Positions 17,112 through 25,995 of a stretch of DNA of 46,766 nt are shown here, in pieces. The DNA lies in the NCBI GenBank assembly GCA_945889625.1, contig CAMDCE010000039.1, positions 1 to 46,766 of the forward strand. The letters are read 5' to 3'. Below the pieces are notes generated by a model that was not told the origin of the DNA, ran no database searches, and saw only the letters and a program-made list of their open reading frames with translations. Both the position numbers and the translations under genes were made by a program. Positions within the stretch are counted from its first letter, which is position 1, and each line of letters starts with the position of its first letter. This DNA is from Asaia bogorensis. GTDB taxonomy: Bacteria; Pseudomonadota; Alphaproteobacteria; Reyranellales; Reyranellaceae.

Positions 17112-18278
17112 ATGGGCTACATGACCGACGAGCGCCGCATGATCCAGGAGACGGCGCGCGCCTTCGCGATGAAGGAGGTGCTGCCTCTCGCCAACAGGCT
17201 CGATCCCGAGAAGGCTGACATGCCGCCCGAACTGATCCGCAAGCTCGCCGACATGGGCTATTTCGGCATCGTCATCCCCGAGCAGTATGGCGGGCTCGGG
17301 CTCGGTGTCTTCGAATACTGCCTGATCACCGAGGAGCTGGCGCGCGCCTGGATGAGCGTTGCCTCCCTGATCGCCCGCGGCAACGGGCTGAGCGCCGGCC
17401 GCGGCATGACCGACGCCCAGCGCGCCGTGTTCCTGCCGCGCGCCGCCCGCGGCGAATTCCTCGGTGCCGCCGCCATGTCCGAGCCCGATGTCGGCTCCGA
17501 CCTCGGCAACATCGCCTGCCGCGCCAGGAAGGACGGCGGCGACTGGGTGATCAACGGCAACAAATACTGGTGCACCTTCGCCGACGGCGCCGACTACATC
17601 ATGCTGGTGGCGCGCACCTCCGATTCGCCCGATCCCAAGCGCAAGCATGTCGGCCTCTCGTCCTTCCTGATCGAAAAGCCGCGCGGCACGCTGCCTGCGG
17701 ACGTCAAGGGCGCGCCGATTCCCAAGATCGGCTATTTCGGCTGGAAGACCTGGGAGCTCGCCTTCGACAATTGCCGGCTGCCCGGCTCGGCGCTGATCGG
17801 CGAGGAAGGCCGCGCTTTCTACTACATCTCCGCCGGCCTCGAGCGCGCCCGTGCCCATACCGCCGCCCGCGCGATCGGCCTGGCGCGCGGCGCGCTGGAG
17901 GATGCCACCGCCTACGCCCAGGAGCGCCGGCAGTTCGGCCAGGCGATCGCTGAGTTCCAGAACACGCGCTTTCGGCTGGCCCGCATGGCGACCGAGATCG
18001 AAGCGGCGCGCCAGCTCATGTACTACGTCGCCGACGAGATCGATCAAAAGCGGCGCTGCGACAAGGAAGCCGCGATGGTGAAGTTCTTCGCCTCCGAGAT
18101 GGCCGAGCGCGTGACCTCCGAGGCGCTGCAGATCTTCGGCGGCGCGGGCTACACGACGCTCCATGCCGTCGAGCGCTACTGGCGCGACGCGCGCCTCACC
18201 AAGATCTTCGAGGGCACGTCGGAGATCCAGCAGCGCATCATCTCGGACCACCTGCTGGGCAAGCCCAAGGCGGCATAA
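17112..18278 (+). CDS. Acyl-CoA dehydrogenase family flavoprotein
   Basis: 388 residues. The N-terminal helical domain starts MGYMTDERRMIQETARAFAM; FAD/substrate motifs GAAAMSEPDVGSDL and WVINGNKYWCTFAD lie in the middle domain; the C-terminal domain has RRQFGQAIAEFQNTRFRLA and QIFGGAGYTTLHAVERYWRDAR. The catalytic base is Glu367 in IFEGTSEIQQ, in the usual place for short- and medium-chain enzymes. The ATG at 17112 follows GGGAGAAACGCC and matches the family N-terminus; a longer open frame upstream overlaps the divergent hydrolase and is not used. It would oxidise an acyl-CoA at C2-C3 and pass electrons to ETF. Confidence 0.94.
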   Translation: MGYMTDERRMIQETARAFAMKEVLPLANRLDPEKADMPPELIRKLADMGYFGIVIPEQYGGLGLGVFEYCLITEELARAWMSVASLIARGNGLSAGRGMTDAQRAVFLPRAARGEFLGAAAMSEPDVGSDLGNIACRARKDGGDWVINGNKYWCTFADGADYIMLVARTSDSPDPKRKHVGLSSFLIEKPRGTLPADVKGAPIPKIGYFGWKTWELAFDNCRLPGSALIGEEGRAFYYISAGLERARAHTAARAIGLARGALEDATAYAQERRQFGQAIAEFQNTRFRLARMATEIEAARQLMYYVADEIDQKRRCDKEAAMVKFFASEMAERVTSEALQIFGGAGYTTLHAVERYWRDARLTKIFEGTSEIQQRIISDHLLGKPKAA

Positions 18279-18280
18279 GT

Positions 18281-18389
18281 GTCATCCGAGTCGCACGGGG
18301 TACCCCCGTGCCTAAGCGAGGGATCCTTGATCAACGCAGCCAAGATCCCTCGCTGCGCTCAAGGCGGAGGCTACTCCGCCGCGGATGAC
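18281..18389. repeat. Multi-hairpin palindromic element between convergent genes
   Basis: Outer arms GTCATCCG (18281-18288) and CGGATGAC (18382-18389) enclose three perfect hairpins: GCACGGGG/CCCCGTGC (18293-18311), AGCGAGGGATC/GATCCCTCGCT (18315-18354) and GGCGGAG/CTCCGCC (18363-18380). The nested plan is like the element at 8485-8608 but the sequence differs. It separates the acyl-CoA dehydrogenase (plus) from the BacA-like ABC gene (minus) and may block readthrough both ways. Confidence 0.8.
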
Positions 18390-18405
18390 AGGCTGCGTTG
18401 AACTC

Positions 18406-20268
18406 CTACCGACCGAGCAGGTTCACCCTGAGGCTGGTCCGGAAGTTCGACCAGAAGCCCGGCTCGCGCGGCGTGGCGCGGCTGATCGCCGACAGGCGGC
18501 GGTAGACGTCCTTCAGGGCGATGCGTTCCTTGCGTGCCGTCAGTGTGGCGCCCTCTCCCGCCTCACCCGGCACCAGGGTCAATTCGCGGGTATGGAAGGC
18601 CTCGAGGCCGGGGCGATGGCCGATGCTGACCAACGCCGTCTCGGGCAATTCCTCGACCAGGAGCTTCATGATGTGTTCCTGGCCAGCCTCGTCGAGCGCC
18701 GACGTCGCTTCATCCATGAAGATCCAGTCCGGCTTGTGGACCAGCACGCGCGCGAAGGCGACGCGCTGCTGCTCGCCGCCGGACAGGATGTGATCCCAGC
18801 GCTCGGTCTCGTCGAGCCGCTCGCGGAGATGGTCGAGTCCGACTTTGTGCAGGACGTCCTTCAATTGCTCGTCGGTGACGCTTTCCGGCTCGGCGGGATA
18901 GAGCATGGCCTGGCGCAGCGTGCCGACCGGGAAATAGGGCTTCTGGGGCAGGAAGGTGATGGCGCCGGTCGGCAGGTGGATGGCGCCGCGGCCCCACGGC
19001 CAGACGCCAGCGACCGCGCGCATGATCGTGCTCTTGCCGCTGCCGGACTGGCCGCGGATCAGCACCCGCTCGGGCCGCCGGATCTCGATCTCGGCCTCGG
19101 CCACCAGCATCTCGCCGTCAGGGCGGGCGAGACCCAGCTCGCGCATGATCAGACGGTCGTCGCTGGTCGCCGGATGAAGCTCGATGCGCGAGCCGTCGTT
19201 GGCTTCGGCGCTGTCCTCGAGGTCGGTCAGCGCCACGTGCAGATGGACGACGCGGTCGGTCGAGGCACGCCATTCGGCGAACTTCGGGAAGTTGTCGATC
19301 AGCCAGCTCAGCGCCCACTGCACACTGGAGAAGGCCTGCGCCGTCTGCATCAGGCCGCCGAGCTGGATCTCGCCGCCGAGATAGCGCGGCAGGGCCACGA
19401 TCAGCGGCACGATGGGGGCGAGATAGGCCAGCGAACTGGTGAGCAGCGAGAGATTGCCCTGGTCCCTGGTCTGGACGTGCCAGGCCGATCGCAGGTCGAA
19501 CAGCGAGCCGCGCAGCCGTTCGCGCTCGTCGTCCTCGCCGCGCATCAGGGCGATGCCCTCAGCGTTCTCGCGTGCTCGCGTCAGGCCGGAGCGGAAGTCC
19601 GCCTCGCGGCCCTGGCGCACGTTGCCGGCCGGGATCAGGCCGCGGCCCAGCGCATAGGTCAGCACCGAGCCGACCAGCGCGTAGGCGACGGCGCACCACA
19701 CCATGTAGCCCGGCAGGTCGAACTCGAAGCCCGCGACCTTGACCGGCAGCGACCCCGACAGGATCCACAGCACGCTGAGGAAGGTGAAGAGCTGCAGGAT
19801 GCACTGAAGGATGCTCTGGGCGAACTCGACGGCATATTCGGTCGAAACGCGGATGTCCTCGGCGATTCGGCCGTCGGGATTGTCGACCTCCTCGGCCAGC
19901 AGGCCGAGCTGGTACTGGCGGCCGGAATGGAGCCAGCGCAGAACCGTGATGTGCGACAGCCAGGCCCGCCAGTTGATCTGCAGCCGGCGCTTGACGTGGA
20001 GCTGGATGGCGACCGCGATGCCCGCGGAGGCGACGATGGCGGCGAGCATCCACAAGAGCTCGAGCAGGCGCGACAGGTCGCGCCGCTCCAAGGCGTTGAA
20101 GAAGTCGCGATTCCAGATGTTGAGCCACAGCGCGATGCTGACGTTGACGATTCCCAGCACCACCATGCCGCCGGCCAGCAGCCAAGCGACCAGCCTGTAT
20201 CCCGGCGCTGTCCAATAGCCGCAGGCTACGACGGCAAAAGCCCGTACGGAGCTGTGCGGCGTATCCAA
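18406..20268 (-). CDS. ABC transporter with fused membrane and ATPase domains, BacA/SbmA-YddA-like
   Basis: 620 residues. The membrane part (about 20-345) has the ABC_membrane_2 pattern with WNRDFFNALERRDL and NPDGRIAEDIRVSTEYAVEF typical of the SbmA/BacA-like family. The ATPase has Walker A GQSGSGKST (406-414), signature LSGGEQQR (495-502) and Walker B WIFMDEATSALD (515-526). Family members move peptides, cobalamin or very-long-chain fatty acids. The start is a TTG at 20266-20268, 9 nt after the class II aldolase stop; no ATG is available before the first helix, so translation may depend on coupling. Confidence 0.88.
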   Translation of the reverse strand: MDTPHSSVRAFAVVACGYWTAPGYRLVAWLLAGGMVVLGIVNVSIALWLNIWNRDFFNALERRDLSRLLELLWMLAAIVASAGIAVAIQLHVKRRLQINWRAWLSHITVLRWLHSGRQYQLGLLAEEVDNPDGRIAEDIRVSTEYAVEFAQSILQCILQLFTFLSVLWILSGSLPVKVAGFEFDLPGYMVWCAVAYALVGSVLTYALGRGLIPAGNVRQGREADFRSGLTRARENAEGIALMRGEDDERERLRGSLFDLRSAWHVQTRDQGNLSLLTSSLAYLAPIVPLIVALPRYLGGEIQLGGLMQTAQAFSSVQWALSWLIDNFPKFAEWRASTDRVVHLHVALTDLEDSAEANDGSRIELHPATSDDRLIMRELGLARPDGEMLVAEAEIEIRRPERVLIRGQSGSGKSTIMRAVAGVWPWGRGAIHLPTGAITFLPQKPYFPVGTLRQAMLYPAEPESVTDEQLKDVLHKVGLDHLRERLDETERWDHILSGGEQQRVAFARVLVHKPDWIFMDEATSALDEAGQEHIMKLLVEELPETALVSIGHRPGLEAFHTRELTLVPGEAGEGATLTARKERIALKDVYRRLSAISRATPREPGFWSNFRTSLRVNLLGR

Positions 20269-20277
20269 ATCAGTCGC

Positions 20278-21075
20278 TCAATCGCGAAAGCTCGGGTCGA
20301 TGCGGTCGAGCTTCCTCAACAGGGCCGGCCAGTCGAGCACGCCGAACGGGCGGCGGACTTTCGGCTGGTAGTTCATGTAGGTCGCTTCGACGACATCGGC
20401 TGGAACTTCGACCAGCTTGGTGTTGCACGACATGGCCGCGATCTGCGTCTTGCACGAGAGTTCGAGCCGATGCATGGCGTTGAACGCCTCGGGGATCGTG
20501 GCGCAGGCCACCAGCAGGCCGTGGTTGCGCAGGATCAGGGCGTTGTTGTCGCCGAGGTCGTTGACCAGCGCCTGGCGCAGCGCGGTGTCGATCACCACGC
20601 CCTCGTAGTCGTGATAGCCGATATGGGCGAAGCGCATCGAGGTCTGGGTGTTGGGCAGCAGGCCGCACTCCATGGTCGAGACCGCCATGCCGGCCCAGGT
20701 GTGGGTGTGGATCACGCAGCCGATATCGGGCTTGGCCATGTGGATGGCGCTATGGATCACGAAGCCGGCGCGGTTCGGACCATAGTCGAGGCCGGGACCG
20801 AAGTCGGGCTTGATGAGGACATTACCCTCGTGGTCGATCTTGAGCAGGCTCGAGGCGGTGATCTCCTCGTAGAGCAGACCGTAGGCGTTGATCAGGAAGG
20901 CATCGTGCTCGCCGGGCACGCGCACCGAGATGTGGTTGGCGATCAGGTCGGTCATGCCGTAGAGGTCCATCAACCGGTAGCAGGCGGCGAGATCGACGCG
21001 CGCTTGCCATTCCTCCGCAGAAACCTTGGATCGAAGATTGGCGACCTTGGCGGTCTTCAGCGCGTGCACGCTCAT
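20278..21075 (-). CDS. Class II aldolase/adducin-family protein
   Basis: 265 residues. The metal-binding histidines are visible in VIHTHTWAG (His123, His125) and NHGLL (His185), with the acid in LLYEEITASSL (Glu70/Glu71). Such proteins are zinc-dependent aldolases or epimerases of sugar phosphates, or decarboxylases of related hydroxy acids; the exact reaction is not visible. It is probably co-transcribed with the downstream BacA-like ABC gene (9-nt gap). The divergent Lrp-type regulator is not adjacent in the divergent sense; all three genes run on the minus strand, with an 80-nt gap. Confidence 0.9.
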   Translation of the reverse strand: MSVHALKTAKVANLRSKVSAEEWQARVDLAACYRLMDLYGMTDLIANHISVRVPGEHDAFLINAYGLLYEEITASSLLKIDHEGNVLIKPDFGPGLDYGPNRAGFVIHSAIHMAKPDIGCVIHTHTWAGMAVSTMECGLLPNTQTSMRFAHIGYHDYEGVVIDTALRQALVNDLGDNNALILRNHGLLVACATIPEAFNAMHRLELSCKTQIAAMSCNTKLVEVPADVVEATYMNYQPKVRRPFGVLDWPALLRKLDRIDPSFRD

Positions 21076-21155
21076 GTAACGCTCCCGGACGGTGGTTGTT
21101 CCGAACGGTAGCCCCGGCCCGTCCGTCCGTCCACCGACAGCGCAGCGGGCTGGCG

Positions 21156-21647
21156 TCAGGACTTCTTCTTGCCCTCCCGCGGGTTTCGCGGTTCGGCCGG
21201 CAGAGGATAGGCTGTGGTGGACTTGATGCGCTCCATGGCAAAGCGCGAGGTCACGTTCTTGAGCGGCATGGTGTCGATGAGGCGTTTGTAGAACGTGTCA
21301 TAGGCCTGCATGTTGGGTACGGCGACGCGCAGCATGTAGTCGATGTCCCCAGCCATGCGGTGGAATTCCATGACCTCGGGCATCGCCGTCACTGTCTGGG
21401 CGAACTTGGACAGCCACGCCGTCGAGTGATCGCCGCTCTCGATCGAGACGAACACGGTCAGCCCCACGCCGATCGACTCCGGCGAGATCAGGGCTACGCG
21501 CTTCAGGATGACGCCGGTCTTTTCCAGGCGCTGGATGCGCTTCCAGCACGGGCTTTGCGAGAGCCCCACCCGATGCGCGATCTGTGCGAGCGAGAGGCTG
21601 GCGTCCTCCTGAAGGAGGGCCACGATCTTGCGGTCGATCGCATCCAT
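21156..21647 (-). CDS. Lrp/AsnC-family transcriptional regulator
   Basis: 163 residues. N-terminal winged HTH: DAIDRKIVALLQEDASLSLAQIAHRVGLSQSPCWKRIQRLEKTG pattern in order, followed by the RAM ligand-binding domain with VFVSIESGDHSTAWLSKFAQ, VMEFHRMAGDIDYMLRV and the closing LKNVTSRFAMERIKSTTAYPL. Lrp proteins respond to amino acids and often control neighbouring transport or catabolic genes; the immediate downstream genes are the class II aldolase and BacA-like transporter. Confidence 0.94.
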   Translation of the reverse strand: MDAIDRKIVALLQEDASLSLAQIAHRVGLSQSPCWKRIQRLEKTGVILKRVALISPESIGVGLTVFVSIESGDHSTAWLSKFAQTVTAMPEVMEFHRMAGDIDYMLRVAVPNMQAYDTFYKRLIDTMPLKNVTSRFAMERIKSTTAYPLPAEPRNPREGKKKS

Positions 21648-21728
21648 GTTCTGGGAACCCGTTGCTCTCGTTGCGAAACAGCCGGTCCACTGTCGGACCT
21701 GCCGGCTGAAATCTCAACAGGCAGTCGT

Positions 21729-22001
21729 TCAGACCGCCAGCGATTCCAGACGCACCGGCGTGCCCAACCGGGCACTGAGCGCCTCGGCGAGTGCCTCGAC
21801 ATCGCCGGTCAGGGGGCCGACATAGCCCGCGAGCCGGCTGTCGGCGCCGTTGAACCACGACAGGCGCCAGGTCCCGGCGTCGCGGACCAGCGAGCCCACG
21901 ATCCGGCCGTGGACCGAGATGGTCCACAGAGCCGGTTCGCCCTGAACGGCGAAGATCAGCCGGGCAGCGCGGGTGACGAGATCGTTGGCAATGGAAAGCA
22001 T
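21729..22001 (-). CDS. Small protein of unknown function
   Basis: 90 residues starting MLSIANDLVTRAARLIFAVQ and containing alternating strand-like segments (ALWTISVHGRIVGSLVR, TWRLSWFNGADSRLAGYVG) and a C-terminal helix (VEALAEALSARLG). No signal peptide or known motif. The ribosome-binding site is unclear. Its amphipathic, balanced composition favours a real gene over a chance frame. It lies 81 nt upstream of the Lrp gene on the same strand. Confidence 0.6.
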   Translation of the reverse strand: MLSIANDLVTRAARLIFAVQGEPALWTISVHGRIVGSLVRDAGTWRLSWFNGADSRLAGYVGPLTGDVEALAEALSARLGTPVRLESLAV

Positions 22002-22127
22002 GCGCCGACTGTGGGGGAGGCCCGCCGCGCCGGCAATGAAACGACCGGTCGAATTTCATCGCCCGCGCAGGAGAAAAATCTCTTCCGTCGGCGGTTGAGA
22101 GAAACTTCTCCGCAATCGCCGCCAGGA

Positions 22128-23081
22128 CTACTTCAGCAGTTCGGCTTCCCTGTAGAACCGCGTCACGCCCGGCTGCAGCATCTCCGGCTCGCTGATCGCC
22201 GCCAGAGTGTTCTTCACGGTCGTTTCCGCCAGCGGCTTGGACTGGGTGCCCCGCTCGATCTTGTACAGCGATGCCGCCAGCCGATGGCCGATCGGATCGT
22301 CGAGATCGGCACGTGCCAGGATAAAGCTCCACGATCCGATCGTGTCGATCGGATCGTACTGCCCCGGATAGAGGCTGGCAGGCACGGTGCGCCGCGTCAG
22401 GAAATTGTACTTGGCGTTAATGCGTTCGATCTCCGCGGCAGTCGGCACGACGAAGCGCGCACCGCGCGTATCGCTGGCGACCTTCACGAAACCCGACCAG
22501 CGGACGCCGGCTCCCCACAAGGCCGCGGCCCGGCCGCTGATCACCATCGGCGGACCGTCGACGAGGCTTTCGGTATAGATCGGCTGGAAATCCGCATTGA
22601 TGTCGAGCCCGAGGCCGTCCATCACGTAGCGCGCCTGCACGGCGAGGCCCGAGCTGGCGCCATTCCAAACGACCGGCTGGCCCTTGAGATCGGCGATACG
22701 GCGATAGCGGCTGTCGGCCCGCACCACGAACATGCCAGGCGTCGAGTACATCACGCTGATCACCTTGAGCTTGGTGGTCGGCCGGCCGATACCCGCAAAG
22801 ATCTCGTGAGCGACTTCGCCAAACACCAGGCCGATGTCGAGCTCACCGGACTCCAGCCTCGACACATTGTCGAGGATCCCCCTGGTCGGCACCGGCCGGA
22901 TCTCGAAGGTGGGGTCGACCGACCGCAGCGCGCTGACGAAGGACGCGCCATAGGCCGCGACGCCGCCACCCTCCATCGCCGTACCCAGCGTGATCTTCAT
23001 CTGCTGCGCCGGCGCCGAGATCCCGCCAAACGCAATCGCCGGCACGGAAGCCAGCAACGCACGTCGTGTGACGGCCGTCAT
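22128..23081 (-). CDS. TAXI-family TRAP transporter solute-binding protein, copy 1
   Basis: 317 residues with an N-terminal export signal containing an Arg pair (MTAVTRRALLASVPAIAFGG), then the TAXI fold: KITLGTAMEGGGVAAYGASF, ELDIGLVFGEVAHEIF, VISVMYSTPGMFVVRADSRY, and the C-terminal PGVTRFYREAELLK. ATG at 23079-23081 follows GGGAG by 6 nt. TAXI receptors feed fused DctQM (4TM-12TM) TRAP permeases, taking up glutamate, other acids or unknown ligands. No permease is adjacent. The next gene upstream is a close paralogue. Confidence 0.92.
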   Translation of the reverse strand: MTAVTRRALLASVPAIAFGGISAPAQQMKITLGTAMEGGGVAAYGASFVSALRSVDPTFEIRPVPTRGILDNVSRLESGELDIGLVFGEVAHEIFAGIGRPTTKLKVISVMYSTPGMFVVRADSRYRRIADLKGQPVVWNGASSGLAVQARYVMDGLGLDINADFQPIYTESLVDGPPMVISGRAAALWGAGVRWSGFVKVASDTRGARFVVPTAAEIERINAKYNFLTRRTVPASLYPGQYDPIDTIGSWSFILARADLDDPIGHRLAASLYKIERGTQSKPLAETTVKNTLAAISEPEMLQPGVTRFYREAELLK

Positions 23082-23303
23082 GGTGAACTCCCGACGCACG
23101 CCAATCAGGAGATCCCGATGCCCATAAGTAGCAAATCTCGACCAATGTTCCCCATCGTGGCCCACACTGTCTTGGATGTCATGGCCCGCGATCGAGGGCC
23201 GTTCTTGTTGGCCAGCGACTCGACAGCCGCCGACGTCTAGCGCCCTGACATCATAGGTTCCGGCATGGAATACAACCAGACATTTGCACAGGCGGGGCGA
23301 CGA

Positions 23304-24266
23304 CTACTTCAGCAGCTCTACTTCCCTGTAGAACCGCGCAACGCCCGGTTGCAGCATGTCCGGCCGGGAAATTGCAGACAGTGTGTTCTTTGCGGTCGTT
23401 TCCATGAGCTGCCGCGACAAGGTCCCGGCACGGTCCAGCTTGTAGAGCGACGAAGCCAGGCGCTGGCCGATTGCATCTTCAAGATCGGCCCGCGCCAGAA
23501 TGAAGCTCCAGCCACCGACCGTGTCGATGGCATCGTACTGTCCCGGATAAAGGCTGGCCGGCACGGTGAGCCGCGTCAGGAAGCTGTGTTTGTCGTGAAT
23601 ACGCTGGATCTCGCTGGCGGTCGGCACGACGAACCGCCCACCCCGCGTGCTGCTGGTGACCTTCACGAAGCCCGGCCAGCGGACGCCGCCGCCCCACAGC
23701 GCCGCCGCACGGCCGTCGAGCACCAACTCCGGCCCTTCGATGAGTCGACCTGGCTCGGTATAGATCGCCTGGAAGTCGGTATCGATATTGAGGCCAAGAC
23801 CGTCCATCACGTAGCGCGCCTGGACGGCGAGACCCGATTCACGGGCGTTCCAGACGACCGGTCGACCGAGGAGATCGCTGATGCGGCGATAGCGGCTGTC
23901 GGCCCGCACCACGAACATGCCGGGTGTCGAGTACATGACGCTGATGACCTTGAGCTTGGTCGGTGGCCGGCCGATGCCGTTGAGGAGCTCGTGGGCCACC
24001 TCGCCCGCCACCAGTCCGATATCGAGGTCGCCGGCCTCCAGCATCTTGACGTTTTGCGGCGTACCCTTGGTGGCTGTCGTCCGGATTTCAAAAGTAGGAT
24101 CGACCGATCTCATGGCGTCGGTGAAGGCCTGCGCATAGACCACAAAGCCGCCGCCCTCCGAACCCGAGCCCAGCGCGATCTTCATCGACTGCGCCCGCGC
24201 TCGCGCCCCGACGAGCACGACGGCGGGCACCGAGGCAAGCAACGCGCGGCGTTTGACCGATGTCAT
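23304..24266 (-). CDS. TAXI-family TRAP transporter solute-binding protein, copy 2
   Basis: 320 residues, closely similar to the neighbouring copy throughout: MTSVKRRALLASVPAVVLVG against MTAVTRRALLASVPAIAFGG, VISVMYSTPGMFVVRADSRY identical, PGVARFYREVELLK against PGVTRFYREAELLK. The 5' flanking DNA is also alike (GTCAATCAGG..CTATGCC against CCAATCAGG..CGATGCC), so the duplication unit includes upstream sequence. ATG at 24264-24266 is chosen to match copy 1. As for copy 1, no TRAP permease lies nearby. Confidence 0.92.
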   Translation of the reverse strand: MTSVKRRALLASVPAVVLVGARARAQSMKIALGSGSEGGGFVVYAQAFTDAMRSVDPTFEIRTTATKGTPQNVKMLEAGDLDIGLVAGEVAHELLNGIGRPPTKLKVISVMYSTPGMFVVRADSRYRRISDLLGRPVVWNARESGLAVQARYVMDGLGLNIDTDFQAIYTEPGRLIEGPELVLDGRAAALWGGGVRWPGFVKVTSSTRGGRFVVPTASEIQRIHDKHSFLTRLTVPASLYPGQYDAIDTVGGWSFILARADLEDAIGQRLASSLYKLDRAGTLSRQLMETTAKNTLSAISRPDMLQPGVARFYREVELLK

Positions 24267-24440
24267 GGCAAACTTTCGATACAGGTCAATCAGGGCCTTC
24301 CTATGCCTGTTCGCAGCAGGTGTCGGCAGTCGATATTGCCATGGCGACCTCACCTCATCCCGGGTTCTGCGGCCCCCGTCGCGGCGGGCAAGTCTCTTAG
24401 TCCAAGGCTCGGCTTGCCGTCAACGCGCGGGCTATTGCCC

Positions 24441-25214
24441 TCAGGGCCGGACGCCGGGTGCCTGCAGTTTCATGCCCTGGGCGCGATCCATCAGATAAAG
24501 CTCGAGCGCCACGTATTCCGGCGCATCGTAGGCGTAGGGCTCGGCCCGGATGCCGACCAGGCAATTGCGCAACCGGCGCTTCAGCGAGCCCAGGCCCTGC
24601 CACTCCAGGCGATAGACCGGATAGCCGTCGGGATGGGCCTGGGGAATGGTGACGCCGGCGAGCTTCTTGCCGTCATTGTCGTCGTGGCAGGTGGCACAGC
24701 TGAGATTGAGCTGACCCTGGCGGCGTTTGTAGAGCTCCGCCCCCTGCTCGCGGAATGCCCCAAGCCGCGGATCGTTCGCCGGCGCAATCGGAAGCCCTCG
24801 CGACTGGCGCGCGACATAGACGGTGAGCGCCAGCAGCTCGCGGCTTTCCGCCGCCAGCGGTTCGGCCTTCTGGTTGGCGGTACGGCAAAGATTGATGCGA
24901 CCTTCGAGATCGACCGGCTTGTCGGCGCCGGGCGGGATGGCCGGATAGCGTACGGCGACACCCTTCATGCTGGCAGCGGCATCCCCATGACAATCGGCAC
25001 AGGCCTTGTTCGCCGCTCCCGCGGGCTTGCCCCACAGCGCCGCACCCGCCTGCACGAACAGCATACCGGGATTGGCGGAGTCGTCGTCCTGCATCTTCTG
25101 CAGGGCCGACCCCATGTCCTGGTAGCCCGAACGGCGCGGGTCGCCGGTCTGCGCCACGGCGAGCGATGCGGCGAAGACCGACGCAAGCGCGAGGCCGATC
25201 CGCAAGCCGTTCAT
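24441..25214 (-). CDS. soxA: Sulfur oxidation c-type cytochrome SoxA (dihaem)
   Basis: 257 residues with signal peptide (MNGLRIGLALASVFAASLAV, cleavage near AQ). Two haem-binding motifs are visible: CADCH (72-76) and CATCH (173-177). The SoxA active-site cysteine that ligates the second haem and takes part in forming the sulfur-SoxY bond is Cys218 in RRLRNCLVGIRAEPY, with YPVYRLEWQGLGSLKRR just before it. With SoxX it would couple thiosulfate or sulfide-level sulfur to the SoxYZ carrier in the periplasm. The start overlaps the soxZ stop by 4 nt (ATGA). It is the last gene of the operon. Confidence 0.96.
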   Translation of the reverse strand: MNGLRIGLALASVFAASLAVAQTGDPRRSGYQDMGSALQKMQDDDSANPGMLFVQAGAALWGKPAGAANKACADCHGDAAASMKGVAVRYPAIPPGADKPVDLEGRINLCRTANQKAEPLAAESRELLALTVYVARQSRGLPIAPANDPRLGAFREQGAELYKRRQGQLNLSCATCHDDNDGKKLAGVTIPQAHPDGYPVYRLEWQGLGSLKRRLRNCLVGIRAEPYAYDAPEYVALELYLMDRAQGMKLQAPGVRP

Positions 25215-25531
25215 GCAACCGTGATGGCGACCGACTCCTCGACGAAGAAGCCTTCGTCGCCGCTCCAGCGAAAGCCGATGGTGCCGCCCTCGTTCGCAAC
25301 GGCGAAGAAGGACACGAAGGGATTGGCGGCGACGGCGGGCGACATCGCCATCCGGAAGATCTCCGCGCCGTTCCAGGTTGCAGTGAAGTGCTCGACGATG
25401 TTGCGCGGAATGAGCCGGCCGCTGGTGCCGGGGCGATAGCCGGTTTCCATCGGATGCAGGATCAACGCCTTGATCTCGACGATCTCGCCCTTCTTGGCGG
25501 TCTTGGGCACATTGATGAGGACGTTCGCCAT
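25211..25531 (-). CDS. soxZ: Sulfur carrier subunit SoxZ
   Basis: 106 residues, immunoglobulin-like fold: MANVLINVPKTAKKGEIVEI, ILHPMETGYRPGTSG and the closing FRWSGDEGFFVEES are SoxZ hallmarks. It has no signal peptide, as expected, since SoxZ is exported as a complex with the Tat substrate SoxY. The start codon shares one base with the soxY stop (TGATG) and its end overlaps soxA, so the three are translationally coupled. Confidence 0.96.
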   Translation of the reverse strand: MANVLINVPKTAKKGEIVEIKALILHPMETGYRPGTSGRLIPRNIVEHFTATWNGAEIFRMAMSPAVAANPFVSFFAVANEGGTIGFRWSGDEGFFVEESVAITVA

Positions 25532-25986
25532 CAGGTGAGGTCCTCCAGGCAGGCGGCGAGCGTGACGATCACGTCGGCGCTGGCGCTCCAGAACTCGCCC
25601 TTGCTGGTCTCGGCAATGGCCACGATCTTCTGCGAATCACCAAGCTTGATGCGCGTGCCGATCATGGCCCTGCCGTTGCGCGGCCCGAGCTTGGCATCGA
25701 AGACATGCGGCTGCGGGTTCTTCTCATTGAAGACGTGGATCGCCTTGATGTGATCGGCGACAGTCATCGGGCTTTCGACCGAGACGGTGAGCGGCACGGT
25801 GTTGCCGTTCTCGATCAGCGGCGGCAGGTCGAGCGTCACGCGGCCTTCGCGTAGGGGGACGTCGCCGGTCACCTCCTTGATGGCGGCAGCCATCGACTCC
25901 GGCGTGGCGCGCGCCGCCGCCCAGGGCACCACCGTGATGACGGCGGCGCCGGCCAGGAAAGCGCGTCGTTCGAGGCGAGGATTCAT
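25531..25986 (-). CDS. soxY: Sulfur carrier subunit SoxY with atypical C-terminus
   Basis: 151 residues. Twin-arginine signal (MNPRLERRAFLAGAAVITVV), then SoxY core: VPLREGRVTLDLPPLIENGN, VPLTVSVESPMT, HVFNEKNPQPHVFDAKLGPR. In well-studied SoxY proteins the extreme C-terminus is GGCGG, whose Cys carries the sulfur substrate. Here the protein ends VTLAACLEDLT: a Cys is present in the right neighbourhood but without flanking Gly pairs and with a six-residue tail. This could change how the carrier arm enters partner enzymes. See findings. Confidence 0.92.
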   Translation of the reverse strand: MNPRLERRAFLAGAAVITVVPWAAARATPESMAAAIKEVTGDVPLREGRVTLDLPPLIENGNTVPLTVSVESPMTVADHIKAIHVFNEKNPQPHVFDAKLGPRNGRAMIGTRIKLGDSQKIVAIAETSKGEFWSASADVIVTLAACLEDLT

Positions 25987-25995
25987 GGATGTACT

